Source of the DNA: Desulfosporosinus sp. HMP52
GTDB taxonomy: Bacteria; Bacillota; Desulfitobacteriia; Desulfitobacteriales; Desulfitobacteriaceae
Assembly (NCBI RefSeq): GCF_000765145.1
Contig: NZ_JMGA01000018.1
Coordinates: forward strand, 186,001 to 250,000
Direction: 5' to 3'
Length of the DNA stretch: 64,000 nucleotides
The position numbers were made by a program, and so were the translations under genes. This document shows positions 8,684 through 17,211 of the stretch, in pieces; position 1 is the first letter of the stretch; each line of letters opens with the position of its first letter. The notes below the pieces were generated by a model. It worked only from the letters and a program-made list of their open reading frames with translations. It was not told where the DNA came from and made no database searches.

Positions 8684-8714
8684 AACCTCCGGAATTTATT
8701 CCGGAGGTTCTTTT
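8684..8714 (+). terminator. Rho-independent terminator after fakA
   Basis: Perfect 12-bp stem AACCTCCGGAAT-TT-ATTCCGGAGGTT followed by CTTTT, four bases after the fakA stop. Confidence 0.93.
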
Positions 8715-8745
8715 ATATAAGTGTAACTAAGGTTGTGGTTTTTAG

Positions 8746-8763
8746 ACTTGGCGTCTGCCAAGT
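8746..8763 (+). promoter_or_regulatory. Leader hairpin before sdaAB
   Basis: ACTTGGC-GTCT-GCCAAGT forms a 7-bp stem 12 bases ahead of the GGGAGGG ribosome site. An almost identical hairpin lies at the same place before sdaAA (9531-9546), and both are preceded by GGTTGT. There is no U-tract, so it is not a terminator. It may be an RNA element, an operator, or a copy of a small dispersed repeat. Confidence 0.6.
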
Positions 8764-8788
8764 TTTCTACATACGGGAGGGAATCATT

Positions 8789-9457
8789 TTGGCAAAGAGT
8801 AATGTTTTTGATCTGCTTGGGCCAATTATGGTAGGTCCATCTAGTTCACATACAGCGGGAGCAGTCCGCTTAGGTGGAATGGCTCGAAAAATCCTAGGGG
8901 AAGAACCTGTCGAAGGAACAATTTTTCTACATGGTTCCTTTGCCAAGACAGGCAAAGGGCATGGCACAGATCTAGCATTGCTGGCTGGCCTGCTAGGCAT
9001 GCTTCCTGATGATGAACGAATACCGGATGCTTGGAAAATTGCTGAGGAACGGGGCCTTAGCGTCAAATATGAAGTCATTGATCTAGGGGAAGTTCATCCT
9101 AACACGGTGAAGTTTGATTTGAAAGGAAAGAATGGTGTTCATCTTCAGGTAATCGGTTCATCGATTGGTGGAGGCACCATAGTCATTGGCAAAATTAATG
9201 AATATGAAGTGGATATTCGGGGGGGTTATCCGACACTTGTAGTTTTGCATCAGGATCTCCCAGGCGTAGTTGCTCAAGTGACTCTTCTTTTAGCAACTGC
9301 CCAAATTAACATAGCCAGTATGCGTGTTGCACGAGAAAAAAAGGGAGCCCAAGCACTAATGATTTTAGAAACTGACCAGACTATTGACAAAGCTGTTCTT
9401 GAATTACTGAGGAAATTGCCTAAAATTGAGCAAGCAATGGCAATAGAGCCTTTATAA
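8789..9457 (+). CDS. sdaAB: L-serine dehydratase, iron-sulfur-dependent, beta subunit
   Basis: A 222-residue subunit of the oxygen-sensitive [4Fe-4S] enzyme that converts L-serine to pyruvate and ammonia. It has the family signature GPSSSHTAGAVRLG and a C-terminal ACT-like segment (from about residue 145) that usually senses serine. TTG at 8789 is taken as the start because GGGAGGG lies just upstream and MAKSNVFDLLGPIM matches the family N-terminus; an earlier in-frame start would run through the leader hairpin. It is followed by sdaAA after 110 bp. Confidence 0.94.
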   Translation: MAKSNVFDLLGPIMVGPSSSHTAGAVRLGGMARKILGEEPVEGTIFLHGSFAKTGKGHGTDLALLAGLLGMLPDDERIPDAWKIAEERGLSVKYEVIDLGEVHPNTVKFDLKGKNGVHLQVIGSSIGGGTIVIGKINEYEVDIRGGYPTLVVLHQDLPGVVAQVTLLLATAQINIASMRVAREKKGAQALMILETDQTIDKAVLELLRKLPKIEQAMAIEPL

Positions 9458-9530
9458 TAATGGCAATTATGGGCAGAAAGCACTGCTTACCGAATATCAG
9501 TACAACTACGGTTGTCGCCTGAGCCTATGG

Positions 9531-9546
9531 CTTGGCGTTAGCCAAG
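9531..9546 (+). promoter_or_regulatory. Leader hairpin before sdaAA
   Basis: CTTGGC-GTTA-GCCAAG, 8 bases ahead of the AGGAGG ribosome site of sdaAA. It is the twin of the element at 8746-8763, down to the upstream GGTTGT and the downstream TT. A translational or transcriptional role shared by both subunits is an inference. Confidence 0.6.
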
Positions 9547-9567
9547 TTATAATAGGAGGAAATCAAG

Positions 9568-10431
9568 ATGCGAGCCTATGAAGATTGGGTAATTGAGGCT
9601 GAATCTAAAGGAAAAAAACTTAGTGAAGTTATACTTGAAGATCAAATGGAAGAATTGGAGCAATCGGAACAAACCCTTTTCGAACGAATGAATAATAACC
9701 TAAAGGTTATGAGAGGATCCGTAGAAGCAGGGTTAAGTGGGAAACGGCGCTCCGTGTCAGGCCTGGTGGGAGGAGACGCAGCTAAAGTAGAAGAGCGCAG
9801 AAAAATAGGTGATAGCTTAGTTGGGACGGAAATCAGCGGTGCTATTGCTAAAGCTCTTGCTGTAGCAGAAGTTAATGCTTGTATGGGTAAGATAGTTGCA
9901 GCACCCACCGCGGGGTCTTGCGGAGTCCTTCCGGCTGTCTTGTTGACGGTTGAGGAAGTATGCCGGTCTTCGGAGAGAGATATAATCCTAGCCCTTTTCA
10001 CAGCGGCGGGATTAGGGATGGTTCTTACTGAACGTGCCAGCGTTTCGGGCGCAGAAGGCGGGTGTCAGGCTGAAATTGGCTCGGCTGCTGCTATGGCCGC
10101 GGCGGCTGCAGTTGAATTAGCGGGAGGGTCTCCACGCCAGACTGCTGATGCTGCTGCTATTGCTATGAAGTCAATGCTTGGTTTAGTTTGTGACCCTGTA
10201 GGAGGGTTAGTAGAGGTACCCTGTGTTAAAAGGAATGCTACAGGTGCTACTATTGCTTTAGCCGCTGCTGAAATGGCACTTTCCGGAGTGAGGAGTGCAA
10301 TTCCAATTGATGAGGTAATAGATACAATGGGCCGGGTGGGTAAACAAATGCCTTGTGCTTTAAAGGAAACTGCCCAGGGTGGCTTAGCAGTAACGCCAAC
10401 AGGACGACGAATTCAGGCGGATTTTCTATGA
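9568..10431 (+). CDS. sdaAA: L-serine dehydratase, iron-sulfur-dependent, alpha subunit
   Basis: A 287-residue catalytic subunit partner of SdaAB. Cysteines likely to hold the [4Fe-4S] cluster are in NACMGKIVAAPTAGSCG, GGCQAEIG and LVCDPVGGLVEVPC, the usual arrangement. The start ATG follows AGGAGGA. The stop codon overlaps the recG start (ATGA), which couples the two genes even though their functions are unrelated. Confidence 0.95.
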   Translation: MRAYEDWVIEAESKGKKLSEVILEDQMEELEQSEQTLFERMNNNLKVMRGSVEAGLSGKRRSVSGLVGGDAAKVEERRKIGDSLVGTEISGAIAKALAVAEVNACMGKIVAAPTAGSCGVLPAVLLTVEEVCRSSERDIILALFTAAGLGMVLTERASVSGAEGGCQAEIGSAAAMAAAAAVELAGGSPRQTADAAAIAMKSMLGLVCDPVGGLVEVPCVKRNATGATIALAAAEMALSGVRSAIPIDEVIDTMGRVGKQMPCALKETAQGGLAVTPTGRRIQADFL

Positions 10432-12992
10432 AACTTACCCAAGTTCAATTAGTTTTAAGCAATTTTCAAAAGGCATTGGTTGCCGAGGAAAGACAAGGTT
10501 TCACCAATGGGGGGGTATTAGGGGGATTTAATGCTTTTTTAAAAGGGATTATTCCCAGACTGGAAAAATTATTCCCCGGTAAGGATTTGGAGTTGCTGAG
10601 TAACCTGGCGCAAAACTATTCAAGTTTAAGTCCTCTCCGCCGTAGAGAAGCCTTTTCCGAACTTCGACGGTTCATGACAGAAATAACAGGTGAAGTAGAG
10701 CAGAACGCTATAAACAGTGTTTTAGCTGAAAATGAACGTACCTCTAGCAAGAAAATATCGGAAAATGGGACGTCTAAAAGGGATAATCTTCTGATGTCTC
10801 TCGTTCAGGAAGGGCGGAATATTGATGTTAATGAGTCTCGGTCTTTTAGACAAAGCCAGCAAAGGCCGGAGAATCCTCAAGATCATGATAAACTAAAAAC
10901 AAGCAAGGGACATCAGTTGACTAATCCGTCGCTGGAGGATCAAAAAAATTCTAAGAGTAAGACTACAGCCCAAAAAGATAACCCCTTACAATTTCTCAAA
11001 GGGGTTGGTCCAGAAAGGGCTAGGCTTCTGGGCCAGCTTGGGATACATACGATAAAAGATTTGCTGGAATATTATCCGCGAAGGTACGAGGATCGTCGTA
11101 AGCGGATGATTAGCGAGCTGAAAGACGGAGAATTAGCAACCGTTGAGGGAAAAGTAGTCGCAGGGAATGTGCATAGCGGCAAGCTAAAAGTGGTAAAGTT
11201 AAGTATCGAGCAATCTGGCCGCTTATTTCAGGCAACTTGGTTTAATCAACCATTTATTCTCAAACAATACCCGGTGGGGACTCAAGTTATAGTGACAGGT
11301 AAAGTAAATTGGCAGCAACAGACTCCGGAATTATTGGCGACAGATATTGAAAAGGTGAATATTAGTAGTTCATCGGATAAACCTGACCAAGGACAAACTA
11401 TTTTGCCGGTCTATCCCGAGACAGCCCGCCTATCTTCAAAAGTAATCCGGAGCTTAATGCAAGGAGTACTAAAGAATGTAGAGCGAGAGTTTCCTGAGAT
11501 CTTGCCCTCGGAGGTATCAGGAGATTGGATGGAACGTTCTCTAGCTCACCGAGAGATTCATTTCCCCAAGACTTATCCCAGCCTAGCCCAGGCGAGGGAA
11601 CGATTGGTCTGGGAAGAGGTGCTTTTCTTGCAATTAGCAGTTGCCGGGCTGCGCCAAGGAATTGTGCGAATGGGTAGCCCCTCTCTTACTGGTGGAGAAG
11701 AATTGCTTCAGAGCTTTTATAAAGGGTTGCCTTTTGAACTAACTTTGGCTCAACAGCGTGTAATTCAAGAGATATTCGATGATTTATCCAGATCCCAAGG
11801 AATGGCTCGCTTGGTTCAAGGGGATGTGGGATCCGGTAAGACAGCAGTTGCTATGGCAGCATTATTGCGTGCGGTAGGTTCGGGGTATCAGGGGGCCATG
11901 ATGGCACCGACAGAAATTTTGGCTATACAACATTTTCAAGCTCTTGAGAAAGTATTCACCCCATTGGGGATTTGTGTGGTTTGTTTGCTAGGAAGTCAGA
12001 GTAAGAGTTCCAGAGAGAGTATACTGGAGAAGATTTCTAACGGTGAGGCCCATGTCGCCGTGGGAACTCATGCACTTATCCAAGAGACAGTTGTGTTTAA
12101 AGCCCTCGGACTTGCTGTCACCGATGAACAACATCGCTTTGGTGTAAGACAGCGCTCTTTGTTACAAAGCAAAGGTGAAAGTCCTCATGTTTTAGTGCTT
12201 ACCGCCACTCCAATACCGAGAACCTTAGCCTTGACACTCTATGGGGATTTGCAGCTTTCAATCCTTGATGAGATGCCTGTGGGGCGAAAATCTATAATTA
12301 CTAGAAAGTTGACAGAACGAGCTCGTCCGAAAATGGAAAAATTCATAGATGAGCAAATTAATCTAGGCAGGCAAATTTACGTGGTTTGTCCATTGGTAGA
12401 AGAATCCGAAACTCTGGATCTTATTTCAGCAACCCAGAAAGCGACAGAACTTCGGGAAAGATTTCCTAATCACCGCGTCTCCCTTTTACATGGCAAAATG
12501 AAGGGGTTGGAGAAAGAAGAAATTATGGCGGCTTTTAATGCTGGAGATATTGATATACTGGTAGCTACTACAGTAGTGGAAGTAGGAGTAAATGTACCCA
12601 ATGCCTCAGTTATGGTTATTGAATCAGCTGAGCGGTTTGGCCTTGCCCAATTACACCAACTAAGAGGACGAGTTGGTCGGGGGAGTGAACAGTCTTATTG
12701 CTTTTTAATGTCGGGAGGCAAGGGAAGTCAACGCTTAGATATCCTTTGTCAGACTGAAGATGGCTTTAAAATTGCTGAAGAGGATATGCGTCTGAGAGGA
12801 ACTGGGGAGTTATTAGGGATTAGACAGCACGGATTAGCTGAATTGCGTCTTGCTGATCTTTCTCGAGATGGACACCTTGTTGAAAAAGCTTATCAGATGG
12901 CTCAAAAGATTTTGCAAAGTCCTGAGAGATATGATTTGATTCTTAAAGAAGTACAAAAAAAGTTTCCTCCGGAGGATATCGGCGTACATTAG
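10428..12992 (+). CDS. recG: ATP-dependent DNA helicase RecG with N-terminal extension
   Basis: An 854-residue helicase that remodels stalled forks and Holliday junctions. The canonical protein begins near residue 186 (LKGVGPERARLLGQLGI, start of the wedge/OB domain). It continues with Walker A GDVGSGKTAVA at about 465, DEQHRFG at about 566, TATPIPRTLA, and the C-terminal motifs QLRGRVGRG and LRGTGELLG. Residues 1-185 are extra: a helical part to about 110, then a polar, Ser/Lys-rich linker. ATG at 10428 overlaps the sdaAA stop and is the only sensible start, since the longer reading lies inside sdaAA. Confidence 0.95.
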   Translation: MKLTQVQLVLSNFQKALVAEERQGFTNGGVLGGFNAFLKGIIPRLEKLFPGKDLELLSNLAQNYSSLSPLRRREAFSELRRFMTEITGEVEQNAINSVLAENERTSSKKISENGTSKRDNLLMSLVQEGRNIDVNESRSFRQSQQRPENPQDHDKLKTSKGHQLTNPSLEDQKNSKSKTTAQKDNPLQFLKGVGPERARLLGQLGIHTIKDLLEYYPRRYEDRRKRMISELKDGELATVEGKVVAGNVHSGKLKVVKLSIEQSGRLFQATWFNQPFILKQYPVGTQVIVTGKVNWQQQTPELLATDIEKVNISSSSDKPDQGQTILPVYPETARLSSKVIRSLMQGVLKNVEREFPEILPSEVSGDWMERSLAHREIHFPKTYPSLAQARERLVWEEVLFLQLAVAGLRQGIVRMGSPSLTGGEELLQSFYKGLPFELTLAQQRVIQEIFDDLSRSQGMARLVQGDVGSGKTAVAMAALLRAVGSGYQGAMMAPTEILAIQHFQALEKVFTPLGICVVCLLGSQSKSSRESILEKISNGEAHVAVGTHALIQETVVFKALGLAVTDEQHRFGVRQRSLLQSKGESPHVLVLTATPIPRTLALTLYGDLQLSILDEMPVGRKSIITRKLTERARPKMEKFIDEQINLGRQIYVVCPLVEESETLDLISATQKATELRERFPNHRVSLLHGKMKGLEKEEIMAAFNAGDIDILVATTVVEVGVNVPNASVMVIESAERFGLAQLHQLRGRVGRGSEQSYCFLMSGGKGSQRLDILCQTEDGFKIAEEDMRLRGTGELLGIRQHGLAELRLADLSRDGHLVEKAYQMAQKILQSPERYDLILKEVQKKFPPEDIGVH

Positions 12993-13173
12993 CAGAAATA
13001 GTTAAGTATAGGCAACTGATGATTATTATTTTACTCTCTTTTTTGGGAGGAATTGCCGAGTATGAACTTAATCATAATGTCTAATAATAAGAGCAAATCT
13101 TAAAAAGAATTACTAAGCATGACAGTAGCGAAGTAGGTCTGCTGTTCTAAAAAAATCTAAGGAGGGGAAACTT

Positions 13174-13302
13174 TTGGCTAAATCGACTAAACCAATGATT
13201 CCGTTGACACCCGAGTTAGAGAGGTTCAAGTACGAGGTTGCTCAAGAGATTGGAATAGCTAATCGAAAACACAAAAGTTTCCCGAATTCGCCGCAGGAAT
13301 AG
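13174..13302 (+). CDS. Short alpha/beta-type small acid-soluble spore protein
   Basis: A 42-residue protein started at TTG 13174 behind AAGGAGGGG. The segment PELERFKYEVAQEIGIA matches the first half of alpha/beta-type SASPs, including the KYE-VAQE site that the protease GPR cuts during germination. The second conserved half (the GG..GG..VK/R region that packs on DNA) is missing; the protein ends with a short polar tail. Normal family length is 60-75 residues. It lies convergent with gpr, its expected protease, 141 bp away. It may be a truncated but expressed SASP or a decaying copy. Confidence 0.75.
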   Translation: MAKSTKPMIPLTPELERFKYEVAQEIGIANRKHKSFPNSPQE

Positions 13303-13309
13303 AATAAAT

Positions 13310-13342
13310 ATGAAAGGGTCAGGTATATCCTGACCCTTTCAT
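13310..13342. terminator. Bidirectional hairpin between SASP gene and gpr
   Basis: ATGAAAGGGTCAGG and CCTGACCCTTTCAT form a perfect 14-bp stem with a 5-nt loop. It starts eight bases after the SASP stop and lies between two convergent genes, so it probably ends transcription from either side, although neither side has a long U run. Confidence 0.75.
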
Positions 13343-13443
13343 AAATTCTAACAACTATCCTTACTCATAATTCCGAGAATAACTAAAATTTGTTAGAGAA
13401 CCAACCTCAAGTAGTCCCAAAAACGAATTATCCATTCTCTCAT

Positions 13444-14430
13444 CTATTGCAAATACCGCTCATAGTCTTCCCGATCAATTCCAGGATGTAAACTGATAGC
13501 TAAAGAGCCGGCAATAATCTTGGCAACAATTTTAATGAGGGAGTCGATCTCTTTAGGTGTCACCATTAGATTGCCTTGAAATGGGGAAAGAACATCGTCA
13601 ATGATTTGACTAAATACTTCGGGTTTTATACCCTTATAGAGCTTATAAAGCTGGGGACTGGTTACGAATTCTTTAAACACACCTTCCACTGCATCGTGAG
13701 CAATGAGACCTGCGTTAACAACCGTCGGAAGCCCAATTGCAATTACTTTGCAACCGATTGTTTCTTCAGTGATCCCAGCTCTTCTATTACCGACGCCCGA
13801 ACCGGGGTGAATTCCGGTGTCTGATAGCTGTATGCTTGTACCAACTCGTTCTAGGGAGCTAGCGGCCAAGGCATCAATAGCAATGACTAAATCCGGTTTG
13901 ACATGTTCTACAAGTCCCTTAATTATTTCTGCGGTTTCAATACCGGTAAGACCTAAGACCCCTGGGGCAATAGCGCTTATTTTTCGCAGCTGCCCTTTTA
14001 ACTCATCGGGAGATAATTTAAACAGATGACGTGTCACCATGGTTTTGTCGATAACTTGAGGGCCCAGAGCATCGGGAGTTGCATTCCAATTACCCAAGCC
14101 GACAATTAGTATACTAGCGTCTTCCTTGAGATTCATTAACTCAATTAATCTATCTGCAAGAACATGTGTAATATCTTCATGTACAATATAATTGTTTGTC
14201 CGGATTTCAGGAGCATCAATGGTTATGTATTGCCCTTTTGGTTTGCCGATAGCTTCTACACCTTCATCAGTTTCTACCGTGATAATAGTAACTTTAGCGT
14301 GTTCAAGTTGTTGTTCATTCATTAAGACGCCCGGTATTTCTTCGCCACTTTCTCCACGTAACATCTGGTGTGCTTCAACTGCCAGATCAAGTTGTACATT
14401 AAGATGTTGATAAAGTTCTGATTTCTTCAT
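13444..14430 (-). CDS. gpr: Germination protease GPR
   Basis: A 328-residue spore protease (peptidase family A25) that degrades SASPs at the start of germination. The N-terminus SELYQHLNVQLDLAVEA matches the propeptide/processing region, although the usual TDLA is LDLA here. Conserved blocks include IVGLGNWNATPDALGP, VIAIDALAA, and SDTGIHPGSGVGNRR. It is convergent with a short SASP gene. A hairpin with a U-tract on the same strand lies about 45-75 bases upstream of the start. Confidence 0.95.
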   Translation of the reverse strand: MKKSELYQHLNVQLDLAVEAHQMLRGESGEEIPGVLMNEQQLEHAKVTIITVETDEGVEAIGKPKGQYITIDAPEIRTNNYIVHEDITHVLADRLIELMNLKEDASILIVGLGNWNATPDALGPQVIDKTMVTRHLFKLSPDELKGQLRKISAIAPGVLGLTGIETAEIIKGLVEHVKPDLVIAIDALAASSLERVGTSIQLSDTGIHPGSGVGNRRAGITEETIGCKVIAIGLPTVVNAGLIAHDAVEGVFKEFVTSPQLYKLYKGIKPEVFSQIIDDVLSPFQGNLMVTPKEIDSLIKIVAKIIAGSLAISLHPGIDREDYERYLQ

Positions 14431-14472
14431 GGTTTAAACTCCTTTATTCTTTAGAATATATAATGGCAATTG

Positions 14473-14507
14473 TAAAAAAGTCACTGGGGCTGTTTAAGCA
14501 CCCAGTG
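14473..14507 (-). terminator. Terminator-like hairpin upstream of gpr
   Basis: On the minus strand CACTGGG pairs with CCCAGTG across a 12-nt loop and is followed by ACTTTTTTAC. It lies about 45 bases before the gpr start, in the gpr direction, so it could be a leader attenuator or an orphan terminator. The rest of the 327-bp gap to rsmD (14508-14757) is A/T-rich, and I see no gene in it. Confidence 0.5.
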
Positions 14508-14775
14508 AACAGAGGAAAAACGAAGGAAGAGCTGGATGGGGGAAGGGCATTTTGATGAGTTATATGGTTCATCATTAGCCAAGTCTAGTATGTGATAAAA
14601 TGTAAAACGATATACTTAATACAAGGAATTTAATCTTTGCCTGTGGTATACTAATTTTATAGAAAATAATATATATTGAGTCTTAAATTGTTGAAAAATA
14701 TTGAAAAAAAACTAAAATAGGACAAGTCCTTGTAGCTGTTAAATTATTACTGCTATAATGTATCTTGGAGGATTT

Positions 14776-15327
14776 ATGCGGATTATTGCTGGAGAAATGC
14801 GTGGTCGACAACTTAAGGCAGTTGAAGGAATACATACTCGCCCAACCTCGGATAAAGTAAAAGGCGCGATTTTTAGCGTACTTGGAGAAAAGGTCTTAAA
14901 TTCTCGTGTATTAGATCTTTTTGCAGGAACGGGGAATTTGGCTATTGAAGCTCTTTCCAGAGGCTCTCGTGAAGCGGTTTTGGTAGAAAAAAATCATGAC
15001 GCCTATCAGGTTATTCAGAAAAATCTTGGTCTTCTTGGAGTAACTGATAAGACAAAACTACATTTGATGGATGCTTTTAAGTTCATTGATAGATATCCAA
15101 ATGAAGTTTTCGACTTAATCTTTTTGGATCCCCCCTATCGGCAGAAACTTATTCCCAAAGTAATCCAATCTATAAAGGATTTAGCCTATTTAACACCTGA
15201 CGGAGTGATTGTCGCTGAGACTGCCAAAGATGAAGATTTAACAGGAGTTATTTATCCCTTCGAAATTCGCAAAACAGGGGAATATGGAGATACGAAAATA
15301 TGGTACCTACAGAGAATGGATGTATGA
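14776..15327 (+). CDS. rsmD: 16S rRNA (guanine-966-N2) methyltransferase RsmD
   Basis: A 183-residue Rossmann-fold methyltransferase modifying G966 of 16S rRNA. Motifs: N-terminal MRIIAGEMRGR, the T-R-P-T segment, SAM motif LDLFAGTGNLAIEALSRG and catalytic FLDPPY. ATG at 14776 is chosen because GGAGG lies five bases upstream and MRIIAG is the family N-terminus; an in-frame ATG at 14758 sits inside a TATAAT box (14754-14759). In many relatives coaD follows rsmD directly, but here it does not. Confidence 0.94.
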   Translation: MRIIAGEMRGRQLKAVEGIHTRPTSDKVKGAIFSVLGEKVLNSRVLDLFAGTGNLAIEALSRGSREAVLVEKNHDAYQVIQKNLGLLGVTDKTKLHLMDAFKFIDRYPNEVFDLIFLDPPYRQKLIPKVIQSIKDLAYLTPDGVIVAETAKDEDLTGVIYPFEIRKTGEYGDTKIWYLQRMDV

Positions 15328-15343
15328 CGAGGGAGAGGATATA

Positions 15344-15838
15344 ATGGAAACTGATATTCAAAGTTTGATTAATGAAGTTGAGGAAATTGTCGATCATGGG
15401 ACTAAGATTCCTATGACAGGTAAGGTTTTGGTTGATGATGCTGTAATTTTTGAATTGCTGGATCGTGTGCGGGCAGCTTTGCCGGAAGAAATTACCAATG
15501 CCAAATGGGTTTTAAAAGAGAGACAGCGTATTTTAGATGAAGCACAGACAGAAGCACAGAAACTTATTGAACAAGGAAAAACTTATGTTGATAAGATGGC
15601 TTTAGAAAATGAAGTGGTTAAACAGGCTCAGGACTATGGCGAAAACATTGTTAAACAGGCCCAAACATTTGCCAGGGAAGTTAAAACCGGCGCTGTTCAA
15701 TATGCTGATGAAATGCTTAAACATGTTGAGAAAAGCCTGTATGAAACCCTACAGGCCTTACGTCAGAACAGAGAAGAGCTGAAGGGGTTAGCAAAAGAAG
15801 AGCGAACCCTTCGGTCTGAAGTGGAGGAGAGTGAGTAA
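15344..15838 (+). CDS. Coiled-coil protein, ATP-synthase-subunit-B/H-like, function unknown
   Basis: A 164-residue acidic, helical protein. From about residue 55 onward it is dominated by a long coiled coil with many Ala, Glu and Gln (EAQTEAQKLIEQGKTYV, VKQAQ repeated), like stalk proteins or DivIVA-type scaffolds. There is no signal or membrane segment. ATG at 15344 has GGGAGAGG upstream; an earlier in-frame ATG inside rsmD is less likely. Similar genes are found next to rsmD/coaD in Clostridia, but I know of no proven role. The stop codon lies in the terminator stem that follows. Confidence 0.7.
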   Translation: METDIQSLINEVEEIVDHGTKIPMTGKVLVDDAVIFELLDRVRAALPEEITNAKWVLKERQRILDEAQTEAQKLIEQGKTYVDKMALENEVVKQAQDYGENIVKQAQTFAREVKTGAVQYADEMLKHVEKSLYETLQALRQNREELKGLAKEERTLRSEVEESE

Positions 15839-15854
15839 AGTACTCACTCTTTTT
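15829..15854 (+). terminator. Terminator overlapping the end of the coiled-coil gene
   Basis: GAGTGAGTA-AAG-TACTCACTC followed by TTTTT. The left arm contains the last codons and stop of the preceding gene. Confidence 0.85.
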
Positions 15855-15991
15855 CCTTGTGCTTTATAGTATAAGGTCGTAGATTTCAGAAGTGTAGTAC
15901 TGAGGGAGACACCTTGCTGGGGACTTGGGCTTGAATTTGATTACTTGATTTGAAAATATGACTTATTTGTTATATAGTAGATTCCTATCGC

Positions 15992-17140
15992 CTAGTTGCG
16001 AAAGCGAACAATAGCGAGAATGGAAAGAACAGACATGCAACCTAAGAATACCAGAGCACTTATCTGCCAACTATTCCAGAAAAGGGTGGACGGGTCAACA
16101 ATTCGAACTGGTAGGCTTGAGGTGGGAACCTTTGCAACTGAAAGGAAAATCTGACTAAGCCCAAGAGCGATGACTGCATGAAGCGCCCTGGCTATTAAAA
16201 ATGAGGAAAAACGCAGGTCGGTGCCGCTTATTAAACCGGCAATTTGGGCAAATACTGAAAGTCCACCCCAGCCCATAATAAGGGCGAGCATGGCAACTTG
16301 CTGATTGAGTGTCGAAAGAGCTTGAATTGCTTCTTGACATCCTAGGGTCATTTCAAAGAGTCCATTAAAAAAGGCCTGTAGAACCGGAACTTCTAGGATT
16401 CGGATAATCCTGTGGCTGAGGGTAGCTAATAATAAGGGAACATGCCAAAGGTTTAATAGACGAAGGATTACTGAAAAAATCGCCATAAAACCTGCTACCA
16501 TAAGGACTGTGTTTGTACTTTGCTTAACGGCATCACTTAGGATTTGCCCAAATGAGCGGCTTTCTCTGTTTTGGGCATGGTTCATCTCCTGCCAAGCTCT
16601 TCTAAATGACGGGATTGAAGAACTTTGCAGGGATTTAGGAGCTGCCTTATAGAATCGAAAGAGAAATCCGACAATTAAATTGGAAAGATATACAGAACCT
16701 GCTAATACTATCCCTAGGGTCGGTTCACCGAGCATACCGGAAGCGACTGCTCCGAACATAAAACCCGGACTGGGATTGTTAGTAAATGCTAAGAGACGTT
16801 CCCCTTCTTCGCGGGTTATTTCTTTGTTGTTGCGCAGCTTAGCAGTAAGTACTGCCCCCATAGGAAATCCGGAAGTATATCCCATGGCCACAACAAAGGC
16901 TGCTTTGCCGGGAAGGCGAAAAACTGGACGCATAAAAGACTCCAGAAGAACTCCTAAAAAGTGGACGAAGCCAGAGGCCATCAAAAGTTCTGAAAGAACA
17001 AAGAACGGGAGTAATGCCGGGAGAACGAAGCGCCACCAGAGAGTCAACCCCTCACCGGCTGAGCGCAGGACTTCCTGTGGATATATAAACATTCCCAGGG
17101 CAAGAAGACTTAAAGCTATGACACGAATGAGATTGGACAT
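15992..17140 (-). CDS. ylbJ: Sporulation integral membrane protein YlbJ (SpoVV family)
   Basis: A 382-residue polytopic membrane protein with nucleoside-recognition (Gate) domain features, including MGYTSGFPMGAVLTAKL, FTNNPSPGFMFGAV and LALIMGWGGLSVFAQ. Bacillus YlbJ (SpoVV) acts in the outer forespore membrane and is needed for dipicolinic acid transport into the spore, so a sporulation role is expected. GGAAGGTGGG lies before the minus-strand ATG. It is divergent from the patatin gene, and their starts are about 70 bp apart. Confidence 0.92.
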   Translation of the reverse strand: MSNLIRVIALSLLALGMFIYPQEVLRSAGEGLTLWWRFVLPALLPFFVLSELLMASGFVHFLGVLLESFMRPVFRLPGKAAFVVAMGYTSGFPMGAVLTAKLRNNKEITREEGERLLAFTNNPSPGFMFGAVASGMLGEPTLGIVLAGSVYLSNLIVGFLFRFYKAAPKSLQSSSIPSFRRAWQEMNHAQNRESRSFGQILSDAVKQSTNTVLMVAGFMAIFSVILRLLNLWHVPLLLATLSHRIIRILEVPVLQAFFNGLFEMTLGCQEAIQALSTLNQQVAMLALIMGWGGLSVFAQIAGLISGTDLRFSSFLIARALHAVIALGLSQIFLSVAKVPTSSLPVRIVDPSTLFWNSWQISALVFLGCMSVLSILAIVRFRN

Positions 17141-17211
17141 GAAAACCCACCTTCCTTCATAATTTATATGGAAGAATGGCTGTCCCTAGAAGTCTTGGGG
17201 AGGGAAAATCT

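Noticed and set aside
13062-13103. 13-codon frame with a GGGAGG site before the SASP gene
   Set aside because: Ribosome site spacing is long and nothing around it suggests a leader peptide; likely chance in an A/T-rich spacer.
16680-17162. 160-codon frame antisense to ylbJ
   Set aside because: Shadow of a clear YlbJ protein; composition is that of an antisense frame.
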